Assembly (NCBI GenBank): GCA_018266555.1
Contig: JAFEAF010000018.1
Location: 17,932 to 81,931 of the forward strand
Direction of reading: 5' to 3'
DNA from: Bacteroidota bacterium
GTDB taxonomy: Bacteria; Bacteroidota; Bacteroidia; Chitinophagales; Chitinophagaceae
DNA: 64,000 nucleotides
The notes under the pieces were generated by a model that was not told the origin of the DNA, ran no database searches, and saw only the letters and a program-made list of their open reading frames with translations. Positions within the stretch are counted from its first letter, which is position 1; every line of letters begins with the position of its first letter. Positions 1-7,075 of the stretch are shown one piece after another. The translations under genes were made by a program, and so were the position numbers.

Positions 1-623
1 TTTTACTGGGAAAAATTGTTGAGGCAATTACAGGTATGACGCTGGATCAATATGTGCAGAAAACATTTTATAGTAAAATGGGCTTGGAAACAACAGGATT
101 CAAACCGAGAAATCGTTTTCCCGTGAGTCGGGTGGTACCAACAGAAACAGATCAATATTTCCGGCATCAAACTTTAGAAGCTGACGTACATGATGAAGGC
201 GCTGCTATGTTCGGGGGTGTGTCCGGGCATGCAGGACTGTTTTCCGATGCGTATGATCTATCCATGTTGTATCAAATGTTACTGAATGGCGGTGAAATGA
301 ATGATGAACGATTCATCAAGCCGGAAACAATAAAACTTTTTTCATCTTACCACAGTGATATCAGTCGCCGGGGCTATGGTTTTGATAAACCTGAAAAGGA
401 TAATGCATCGAGAAAAGAACCCTATCCTTCTTCTCTGGTTTCACCCGCAACTTTCGGGCATACGGGCTATACAGGTACCTGCGTGTGGGTGGATCCGAAA
501 TACAATATCGTTTATGTTTTTTTGAGTAATCGTGTGTATCCTTCAAGAAGCCATAATAATCTTTCAAAATTAAATGTCCGGGGAAAAATCCAGGATGCGA
601 TTTATCGTGCATTAGGTATGTGA
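1..623 (+). CDS. Serine hydrolase (beta-lactamase family), C-terminal part, 5' end outside window
   Basis: The open frame continues upstream of the first in-frame ATG (position 36) to the window edge, first full codon at position 3, so this is the 3' part of a longer gene. The visible part begins LLGKIVEAITGMTLDQYV, which matches the helix after the catalytic SxxK region in class C beta-lactamase-like esterases and peptidases. Further on, GHTGYTGTCVWVDP fits the third active-site motif (HTG) on the inner strand, followed by FLSNRVYPSR. The SxxK serine and YxN motif lie outside the window or are not identifiable here. From knowledge of Bacteroidota, this ending resembles the beta-lactamase domain fused behind a GH3 beta-N-acetylglucosaminidase in periplasmic proteins of about 1000 residues. 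Whether a GH3 domain is present cannot be seen. The family is secure; substrate is unknown. Confidence 0.8.
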   Translation, partial: LLGKIVEAITGMTLDQYVQKTFYSKMGLETTGFKPRNRFPVSRVVPTETDQYFRHQTLEADVHDEGAAMFGGVSGHAGLFSDAYDLSMLYQMLLNGGEMNDERFIKPETIKLFSSYHSDISRRGYGFDKPEKDNASRKEPYPSSLVSPATFGHTGYTGTCVWVDPKYNIVYVFLSNRVYPSRSHNNLSKLNVRGKIQDAIYRALGM

Positions 624-663
624 TTTTCTATTTTTAAAATCAGCTTTTCAAAACGCATTTTAT

Positions 664-1405
664 ATGAAACCAATATTCATTGCTTTTTGCATATTAATAA
701 TTTTTTAATTGCTTTTCCCAGCCTTCATTACAAGATGTAAAAAAATATAAAATAAAAACGGTTTGGGAGGAGGGAACTACTTCCGATGGCACAAATCTTA
801 AGATAAGATGGTATGGAGTATTGGGAAATGATAGCCTATTGATAGATGGGGTAAAACACTTACTACACAAATAAATATCAAAGGGAAAAGACTCATGCAG
901 ACAATCTGGTATGATTCAACAGGAAAAGCAGGTGATCAGTATGACTATGAATACTGCCCGGATGGCAGTTATAAAGTGTCAAAAACTGACGCAATGTTTA
1001 AAATGAAAAGTTTTGAATGGTATAATGCGAAAGATGCATTACAAAAATTTCAATCCCCGGATAGGAATACCCTTACTTATAAATATGATGCAAAGGGCAA
1101 AATCATTTCCCGGCCTCGGATGCATTAAACGGCGGAATGAGGATCCATGATATTTATTCTTACAATAAAAGTGGCCAGTTGATCACTTCGAAGATGATAT
1201 TTACACCCACGCTTATGAATATGACAAAGCCGGTCATTTGACTAAATCAACAGGCAGAGGAACAAGTAATGGGGAAAAAAGTGAAAGCGTTTCGGAATAT
1301 GAATACAATGAAAAAGGATTGCAGTCCAAACGGACTATTCACAACAAAAGTGAATCTGATCCGGCAAGCACTACCGTAATTCTTTACAAATACCGGTATT
1401 ATTGA
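664..1405 (+). pseudogene. Degenerate gene for a secreted YD-repeat-like protein, several frameshifts
   Basis: Reading starts at ATG 664 with a signal-peptide-like MKPIFIAFCILIIF, then hits TAA just after a run of six T. The coding sense resumes one frame over (CFSQPSLQDVKKYKIKTVW), shifts again near 840 into the 77-codon open stretch at 895-1128, shifts near 1112 (SDALNGGMRIHDIYSYNKSG) and again near 1193 (DDIYTHAYEYDKAGHLTK), ending with TGA at 1403-1405. The repeated pattern of aromatic residues followed by D/N-x-x-G (KYDAKGKI, EYDKAGHL, EYNEKGL) is like YD/RHS-type beta repeats found in secreted Bacteroidota proteins. Four frame changes within 740 bp, while neighbouring genes are intact, point to decay rather than sequencing error, although homopolymer errors cannot be excluded. 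Family assignment is by motif only. Confidence 0.6.
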
Positions 1406-1468
1406 ACAGGATTGCAATTACATTTATTGTTTCTGTCAATTAACTTACCAATAAATATATACAGAAGG

Positions 1469-2695
1469 TCAGTTATTAGGTTTGTTCCCTTTGGGTTTTT
1501 GAGGTGGTCGGTGCTGGTTTTGCTGATTCGGATTTCGCTGTTGGCCTTTTTGTTGATTGGGTTGTTGTCTTTGCTTTTGCTGATCATTTTGTTTTCTCTT
1601 TTTATCTGCCTTTTCCAGGCTTCGCAAACTGATATGCCCGACGACATCGACAAATTCATGTTCCACTTCTTTGGGTTTGGTGGAAGTGAGATCAACGGCT
1701 TCCAATTCTTCGGGTATTGTACCTTGCTGATTCAATGATTTTATTTTTCGTACTCTTTCAATGGTTATCGGGTATAGTTTATTGCTATCAGGCAACACAT
1801 ACCACATCAGGTCTTTAAAAATATCTTTTTTTATAAGTGTTGCTGTTCCTTTTGCTACCTGGATCATATCGCAATTATCTGGGAAATGCTGCAATGCATC
1901 TAAATATGTGTCCAGTTCGTAATTCAAACAACATTTTAATCGCCCGCACTGGCCGCTGAGTTTTGTCTGGTTGATTGATAAATTTTGATACCGGGCTGCG
2001 GCTGTATTGACTGATTTAAAATCTGTTAGCCAGGTACTGCAACACAATTCTCTTCCACAACTTCCGATGCCGCCCACTTTTGCTGATTCCTGTCTTGCGC
2101 CAATCTGCCGCATTTCTACTTTTACTCTAAATTCTGATGCATATACTTTTATCAGTTCCCGGAAATCCACCCGCCCATCAGCGATATAATAAAATGTGGC
2201 TTTGCGTCCGTCTGCCTGCATTTCCACCTGGCTGATTTTCATGTCCAGCTTCAGTTGTCTTGCTATAGCACGGCTGCGAATTATTGCTTCCGGTTCACGG
2301 GCTTTATTCTGTTTCCAAACGTCAATGTCACGATCACTGGAGCGGCGTAATACTTTTTTCATTTCAGGATTTTCTTCTTTCACACCTCTTTTTTTCATTT
2401 GCAGGCGTACTATTTCTCCTGTCAAAGAAACTTCTCCTACATCAAATCCACTGACACCTTCTACTGTTATCATTTCACCTTTTTCAAAATGCTGAAGAGT
2501 GGTATTTCTGAAAAAATCTTTACGGCTTCCGTTACTGAAACTCACTTCGATCACATGACAACTACTGCCCAACTCTGCAATAGGAAGATTGCGCAACCAG
2601 TCATGAGTGTTCATGCGGTTGCATCCCCCCGTATTGCATCCGCCGTTACTTTTACAACCTTTAGGTGTGCCTGTTCCGCAATTAACGCAACTCAT
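1469..2695 (-). CDS. ricT: RicT-like PSP1-domain protein
   Basis: 408 residues. A cysteine-rich N-terminus (MSCVNCGTGTPKGC and following) precedes the PSP1 C-terminal-type domain. The conserved clusters GSCGRELCCSTWL and SGQCGRLKCCLNYE are the hallmark cysteines of the RicT/YaaT family, in which RicA, RicF and RicT form a 4Fe-4S-containing complex in Bacillus that affects RNase Y and RNA maturation. The last ~45 residues are a Gln/Asn/Pro/Lys-rich low-complexity tail, probably disordered. ATG start at 2695. The gene lies downstream of holB on the same strand, separated by about 275 bp holding a possible gene relic. In Bacteroidota this family is usually a core gene, but its partners RicA and RicF are generally not obvious, so the precise role here is unknown. 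Confidence 0.85.
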   Translation of the reverse strand: MSCVNCGTGTPKGCKSNGGCNTGGCNRMNTHDWLRNLPIAELGSSCHVIEVSFSNGSRKDFFRNTTLQHFEKGEMITVEGVSGFDVGEVSLTGEIVRLQMKKRGVKEENPEMKKVLRRSSDRDIDVWKQNKAREPEAIIRSRAIARQLKLDMKISQVEMQADGRKATFYYIADGRVDFRELIKVYASEFRVKVEMRQIGARQESAKVGGIGSCGRELCCSTWLTDFKSVNTAAARYQNLSINQTKLSGQCGRLKCCLNYELDTYLDALQHFPDNCDMIQVAKGTATLIKKDIFKDLMWYVLPDSNKLYPITIERVRKIKSLNQQGTIPEELEAVDLTSTKPKEVEHEFVDVVGHISLRSLEKADKKRKQNDQQKQRQQPNQQKGQQRNPNQQNQHRPPQKPKGNKPNN

Positions 2696-2733
2696 GTAAT
2701 GAATTAAAAAGTGAAATTTTAAATGAGGAGGAG

Positions 2734-2916
2734 ATGTTGATGAAGCCGCCTGTAGTAATTCTATTAATCTTTAATTGTGCCTGTCACTATGATCTGTGAT
2801 GTGTAATAATAACGGGACCGAACACTTCAACGTTCTGTTCATTACTCAGCGAAAATAAAGTTGATGAAACAGTGATTGTATATGTTGAAGAAGTGATTAA
2901 CACAATAAAAATTTAA
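2734..2916 (+). pseudogene. Possible relic of a small lipoprotein gene
   Basis: Between ricT and holB the plus strand reads ATG at 2734 (or 2740) into MLMKPPVVILLIFNCACHYDL, which looks like a short lipoprotein signal peptide with a lipobox-like NCAC, then a TGA. The same sense continues as CNNNGTEHFNVLF and, after a frame change, as SLLSENKVDETVIVYVEEVI to a TAA at 2914-2916. The hydrophobic start, the cysteine, and the continued codon-like composition suggest a gene broken by one stop and one frameshift. No homolog is recognised. The alternative is chance open reading in an AT-rich spacer. Confidence 0.3.
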
Positions 2917-2970
2917 ACGATTTCTTTCAGCAGGCTTTCCTCTTTTTCTCATTCTGCCCTCTCTCAGCTC

Positions 2971-4194
2971 TCAATCAGTCAAAAATACAATTTTGTCCTG
3001 AATAATGTGGTAAAGTTTGATAGTAAGGGCATGAAAGAGGATTTTGACATTAGCATTACGTTCAATGTAATATGAAGCCCTGTCCAACTCTTCAATGATA
3101 GCCTGTTGCTGTTCAATGCCTGCGATCTTATTCAGGCGTTCTGCAAAATCCTGCTCGCTGCCATTACCGCTATCTGATCCAATAATCCGAAGACGAATAG
3201 ACTGTTCCAGCAAATGATTGAAATAACGTAAAAATTGTTTTTGTTTTTCTCTACCCAGTCGGCTGATTTCTTCCACCCATTTGGTTTGGGCTACCGGGCC
3301 AGTTTTTAAAATGGAGTTCAGCCAATCACGCAAAAGTGTTTCCCAATTCTCTTCTTTATTTTCTAAAAACTGCAATGCCTCCCGGTAGTTACCATCACTG
3401 ATGGCGGCAATCTGTCTTGCTGTTGCAGGGGATGTATTATTTTTCCGGATTAATGCTTCTTCAACGTCTTTGATTTCTAATGCGGGTATCTTGATCAATT
3501 GACAACGGCTGACAATGGTGGGAAGGATCAGGCTTTCATTTTCTGCCACCAGGATGAATAGAGTATTGGGCGGAGGTTCTTCAATCAGTTTGAGCAATTT
3601 ATTTCCTTCCGTACCGAGAAATTCCGGCATCCAGAGAATTAAGATTTTGTATTCGCTCTCAAAACTTTTCAAATTTAGTTTGCGGATGATATCATTACAT
3701 TCATTAGCAGTGATATTTCCCTGTTTATTTTCAGCGCCGATGAATTGCAGCCAGTCATATATATTTCCGTAGGGGGTTTCTTTGATAAAATTTCTCCATT
3801 CAACTATATAATCTGTACTTATTGGCGGTGTTCCTGATTTTTTTGTAACGACAGGATAAGAAAAATGTATATCAGGATGAATGAGTTGCTGGGCTTTGAT
3901 ACAGCCGGGGCAAGCGCCACAGGCATCAGTCAATCTTTGAGGTTGGAGGTTGGACAATGAATCTGGAACTTCATCACCAAATAATGAAAGGCCGGGGCCC
4001 AGACTGCCAACTGCAAACCGTTTACTGCTCACTTTCTCACAAACCAAGTATTGTGCAAATGCTATCGCCAAAGGCAAAGCGCCGCTTCCTTCATTACTCA
4101 AAAAAAGCAAAGCGTGGCTGAGGCGGTTGTTTTCAACCATTTCTGCCAGACGGCTCTTTACACTTTTTTGATTTATGATCTCTGAAAATTGCAC
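2971..4194 (-). CDS. holB: DNA polymerase III subunit delta' (clamp loader)
   Basis: About 407 residues from a GTG at 4194. An in-frame TTG at 4224 is possible, but VQFSEIINQKSVKSRL is where the family normally begins. It is a RarA/clamp-loader AAA+ fold protein of the DNA polymerase III holoenzyme. The P-loop position (LSNEGSGALP) lacks the Lys-Ser/Thr, as expected for delta', which does not hydrolyse ATP. An SRC motif appears as IVSRCQLIKIP. Zinc-module cysteines are seen at residues 52, 92, 95 and 98. In E. coli delta' the four cysteines are at 50, 59, 62 and 65, so about 31 extra residues (55-88) sit between the first and second ligands here. They are encoded by a repeat-like stretch (listed separately). 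Upstream of ricT on the same strand. Confidence 0.9.
   Translation of the reverse strand: MQFSEIINQKSVKSRLAEMVENNRLSHALLFLSNEGSGALPLAIAFAQYLVCEKVSSKRFAVGSLGPGLSLFGDEVPDSLSNLQPQRLTDACGACPGCIKAQQLIHPDIHFSYPVVTKKSGTPPISTDYIVEWRNFIKETPYGNIYDWLQFIGAENKQGNITANECNDIIRKLNLKSFESEYKILILWMPEFLGTEGNKLLKLIEEPPPNTLFILVAENESLILPTIVSRCQLIKIPALEIKDVEEALIRKNNTSPATARQIAAISDGNYREALQFLENKEENWETLLRDWLNSILKTGPVAQTKWVEEISRLGREKQKQFLRYFNHLLEQSIRLRIIGSDSGNGSEQDFAERLNKIAGIEQQQAIIEELDRASYYIERNANVKILFHALTIKLYHIIQDKIVFLTD
3931..4035. repeat. Repeat-like in-frame insertion inside the holB zinc module
   Basis: On the plus strand this stretch holds the tandem heptamer GGTTGGAGGTTGGA (3941-3954) and ACTGCCAACTGCAAAC (about 4001-4016), separated by unique sequence with a GC-rich core (GGCCGGGGCCC). 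It encodes about 31 residues absent between the first two zinc cysteines of E. coli delta'. The heptamer pattern is like degenerate heptamer repeats seen between genes in Bacteroidota. That it is an insertion is inferred from spacing, not from an alignment. Confidence 0.45.
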
Positions 4195-4274
4195 GGACAG
4201 CGAAAATAAGTTTTCCCGGAACAAAAAAGTGATTGAAAATTTTCAAACTGCTTTTTTATACTTATTTCCAGAAA

Positions 4275-4841
4275 TTAATTCAAATACTTCTGGATTTCTT
4301 CACTCATCGGGTTCACTTTGTTGTGAAATACAGCAACCAGATTTCCTTTTTCGTCTAATAAGAATTTTGTGAAATTCCAGGTGATCGGATTCTTTAGATA
4401 ATCTTTCCAGGCGAGGTCTTTGGAGTTATCAGATGGAATATTTTTAGCAAGCTCCCTGGATTGATCAACCAGCCATTTAAACAAAGGATCAATATCATCG
4501 CCTTTTACAGACACTTTAGCTGCCATGGGAAATGTTACGCCATAATTTTTTTTACAAAACTCAGCGATCTCCTGGTTGGATCCCGGCTCCTGCTGGCCAA
4601 AGTTGTTGGCCGGAAAACCAACAATGACTAATTTGTCTTTGTATTTATTATACAGTTTTTCCAGATCATCGTATTGAGGCGTGTTGCCGCATTTGGATGC
4701 CGTATTTACAATCAATATTTTTTTCCCTTTGAATTGAGAAAAATCAATTTCGCCCCCTGTCAGACTGGGAGCTTTAAAATCATAAATGGATCCACCTATT
4801 AATGAAGTTGATAACGCCATCATAACGATTAGAGATTTCAT
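4275..4841 (-). CDS. Glutathione/thioredoxin peroxidase (GPx family), probably exported
   Basis: 188 residues with an N-terminal hydrophobic segment (MKSLIVMMALSTSLIGG) that is a plausible signal peptide or anchor. The GPx core follows: the peroxidatic cysteine is Cys51 in NTASKCGNTPQY, with the catalytic glutamine in NNFGQQEPG and the Trp-Asn pair in ITWNFTKFLLD (Trp155, Asn156). The usual FPCNQF cysteine is replaced by Ala (FPANNF). Cys96 in EFCKKNYG lies at the position of the resolving cysteine in the 2-Cys, thioredoxin-dependent GPx type, so it likely uses thioredoxin rather than glutathione. It reduces peroxides, probably in the periplasm. ATG start at 4841. It lies downstream of a lipoprotein gene, separated by a 33-bp inverted repeat. 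Confidence 0.88.
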   Translation of the reverse strand: MKSLIVMMALSTSLIGGSIYDFKAPSLTGGEIDFSQFKGKKILIVNTASKCGNTPQYDDLEKLYNKYKDKLVIVGFPANNFGQQEPGSNQEIAEFCKKNYGVTFPMAAKVSVKGDDIDPLFKWLVDQSRELAKNIPSDNSKDLAWKDYLKNPITWNFTKFLLDEKGNLVAVFHNKVNPMSEEIQKYLN

Positions 4842-4863
4842 ATTAAATACTTTTAAGAGAGAT

Positions 4864-4896
4864 ACCGAAATTAAGATATTCTTATCTTAAATCGGT
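4864..4896. promoter_or_regulatory. Inverted repeat between the lipoprotein gene and the GPx gene
   Basis: Arms ACCGA-aa-TTAAGATA and TATCTTAA-a-TCGGT pair over 13 bp around a TTCT loop, with a small asymmetric internal bulge. It sits 23 bp upstream of the GPx start and 22 bp downstream of the preceding stop. There is no T run on the minus strand after it, so it may be an operator or a factor-assisted terminator. Confidence 0.4.
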
Positions 4897-4917
4897 CATT
4901 TAAATATCAAAGTTGCT

Positions 4918-6315
4918 TCATTGCTTTTCATAACATCCAAGATCCGGAAACCCTATAGGGCGAATGTTACCGTCTAAATCAATTGTAACACTTGTAGCTT
5001 TGCCATGGTCTATGGCAGGGGAATTATTCTTTAGCCTGAAGTTGTAATAGTTTTTGTTTGTATTTATACTATCAAATAGTGGATCGGCATTATTCGTTAT
5101 ATGACTGGAGTCGATATTGGAAGGTACCGTTTGCACTTTCCATAAATTATAATCAAAATTTACATTGAAATTGGTATTTCCGTTTTTATAAACTACTACT
5201 TCATCAGTAAGTCCTCCGCCATCTCCCCAAAAAATACAATTGCGGAACAGTGCAGTTAAGTCTGAAGAAGAGACTACGTTATTTGAAGTAATATAATTTG
5301 CAACTGTAAGCACAGGATTCTTATGCATGATAAAATTATTTGAAAAGCTTGCCACAGTGCAATGCGTAAATTGATAATTTCCACCTTTCAAAAGATAAAT
5401 ATTTTTTCCGCAATTACTGATCAGGCAATTGGTAGCCTGGATGCTTGAATTAACTGAAATGATACCGGCATCATACGAATTATCTATCACGCATTGATTC
5501 AGCACTATCTTCGGGTTTGCATTTACTGAAGAATCTTGTGCTGCGATAGATTGATAAGAATTTTTAATTACTGCATAGGTCAAAACATTATCACTGCTGT
5601 TTGTATTGAAAAAAATACCCGGCCAGCTGGCAGGAAAATATTTATAAGGATCATCAAGCCTTTCACCTTGAAAATACACCCGGTCTATACTGTCTTTGGA
5701 ACCGGTTACCTGCAATGTGCCATCAATAACAATGGGTGCGGCAGCATTTATATAAATGCGACAACCTTTATTTATCATCAACGTTTTATTTTGCTGAACA
5801 TGTAAATAACCAAGTATTACATAGGGCAAATCGTTATTCCATGTCTCATTACTGCTTATTTCTTTGTTTACAAAAAAATGAGCATTCTGTCCCCAGGCTT
5901 CTAACTGAACGAAACGTTTGTTGCCATTGAAACTAACCTGAATACTATCCCTGATTACAAAAGGGAGATTGCCGGCACTTTGATTAACATTCACCTGCAC
6001 AAACACATAAATACTATCATTGGCATTTATTTCAAGGTTATCGGCATCCGGGCCCACAGTGCCATCTACATTTATTTTAAAAGCAGATGTGTTTCCACCC
6101 ATTAGTTTTATGGAAGACAAGCGGAGCTTTTGATTGTTTTCATTAATAATTTTAAATGATTGTGTAATGGAACCTGAGGTTACAAAAACAGTATCAAATT
6201 TTAAAGTATCAGTTGTAATAGAAACAATAGCGTCGGGGGATGTGATAAAAGATTCTTTTTTACAGGAAAAGAAAACAAAGAGAATGGATATTGTCAGTAT
6301 TCCGAGGGTCTTCAT
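4918..6315 (-). CDS. Lipoprotein with right-handed beta-helix and C-terminal anchor-like motif
   Basis: 465 residues from ATG 6315; a TTG three codons earlier is less likely because MKTLGILTISILFVFFSC gives a clean lipoprotein signal with Cys18. After the signal comes an Ig-like region with the pattern TDTLKFDTVFVTSGSITQSF (about 35-145), typical of choice-of-anchor or ASH-like domains. Then comes a repetitive region (about 165-380) rich in short beta strands, Asn and Ser (YVILGYLHVQQNKTLMINKG, NCLISNCGKNIYL), as in parallel beta-helix proteins. The end, FRLKNNSPAIDHG ... DLDGNIRPIGFPDLGCYE, matches the choice-of-anchor Q type C-terminus common in Bacteroidota surface proteins. Exported and lipid anchored; ligand or enzymatic role unknown. 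It follows comF with a 30-bp gap, so may be cotranscribed. Confidence 0.75.
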   Translation of the reverse strand: MKTLGILTISILFVFFSCKKESFITSPDAIVSITTDTLKFDTVFVTSGSITQSFKIINENNQKLRLSSIKLMGGNTSAFKINVDGTVGPDADNLEINANDSIYVFVQVNVNQSAGNLPFVIRDSIQVSFNGNKRFVQLEAWGQNAHFFVNKEISSNETWNNDLPYVILGYLHVQQNKTLMINKGCRIYINAAAPIVIDGTLQVTGSKDSIDRVYFQGERLDDPYKYFPASWPGIFFNTNSSDNVLTYAVIKNSYQSIAAQDSSVNANPKIVLNQCVIDNSYDAGIISVNSSIQATNCLISNCGKNIYLLKGGNYQFTHCTVASFSNNFIMHKNPVLTVANYITSNNVVSSSDLTALFRNCIFWGDGGGLTDEVVVYKNGNTNFNVNFDYNLWKVQTVPSNIDSSHITNNADPLFDSINTNKNYYNFRLKNNSPAIDHGKATSVTIDLDGNIRPIGFPDLGCYEKQ

Positions 6316-6345
6316 TAATCTCAAAAATAATAGAACTATTTCAAA

Positions 6346-7044
6346 TTAGCGAGAAGCATAGCATAGAGTAGCGATGCTCAGTCGTGTATTTTCAGCTTTT
6401 AGCAGTTCGGCTCCGCAGGATTCCAGTGTGGCGCCGGTGGTAATTACATCATCAATCAGCAAAATATGCTTATTCCTGATGGACTCCGGTTTTATCAGGA
6501 TAAATTTTCCTTCAACATTTATCCAACGGTCTACTCTGCCTTTCCTGGTTTGTGTTTCTGTAAACTGCGGTCGGATGATAATGTCATTCAACACCGGGAT
6601 ATTCATAACTGCTGCCATTCCTTCGCATAAAAGCATAGATTGGTTATACCCTCTTTTTTTTTCTTTGGCCGGAAAAAGCGGAAGTGGAATGAGTGCATCT
6701 ACATTAAAACGTCCGGATCGATTGATATTGATTCCCATCAGCCTGCCTAATTGTAATCCAAGCTCTTTATTTTCTTTATATTTTACCTGGTGGACGAGCG
6801 ATTGTATGAGAGATTCTTTTGTAAAATAATATTGTGACGTGGCATTATGTATGGGAAGCCTACCCCAGAATTTTTTTTCAACAGGGTTGTCAGGATGAAC
6901 TTCAAAATTGGTTTCAGGCAAAGCATCAGTACACTGCATACATAAATAACTTCCATTGCTCAACAGGTCGCTGCCACACCCGGAGCAAATATGCGGGAAT
7001 AAAAATTGCAGAAATGATTCTTTTATTTCCTGAAGATTAATCAT
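6346..7044 (-). CDS. comF: ComF family amidophosphoribosyltransferase-like protein
   Basis: 232 residues from ATG 7044. An upstream in-frame TTG (7104) would overlap radA and adds no conserved sequence. An N-terminal double zinc-ribbon-like module has Cys20, Cys23, Cys35 and Cys38 (CSGCG ... CMQC), followed by the phosphoribosyltransferase-like domain with LIPLPLFPAKEKKRGYNQS and the PRPP-binding signature HILLIDDVITTGATL. ComF proteins support DNA uptake and processing during natural transformation, probably through binding ssDNA and replication-fork helicases. Presence of comEC elsewhere in the window fits a competence-related set, though ComF is widely conserved. It starts 32 bp after the radA stop, so the two are likely one operon. 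Confidence 0.88.
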   Translation of the reverse strand: MINLQEIKESFLQFLFPHICSGCGSDLLSNGSYLCMQCTDALPETNFEVHPDNPVEKKFWGRLPIHNATSQYYFTKESLIQSLVHQVKYKENKELGLQLGRLMGININRSGRFNVDALIPLPLFPAKEKKRGYNQSMLLCEGMAAVMNIPVLNDIIIRPQFTETQTRKGRVDRWINVEGKFILIKPESIRNKHILLIDDVITTGATLESCGAELLKAENTRLSIATLCYASR

Positions 7045-7075
7045 AATCTCAAATGGAAGTTTATGGTGGAAAAGT

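Noticed and set aside
1412..1738. Hydrophobic plus-strand ORF of 108 residues opposite the ricT 3' end
   Set aside because: It is the antisense of the Gln/Asn/Lys-rich tail of RicT, which gives Leu/Phe/Ile-rich shadow translation. No independent coding evidence.
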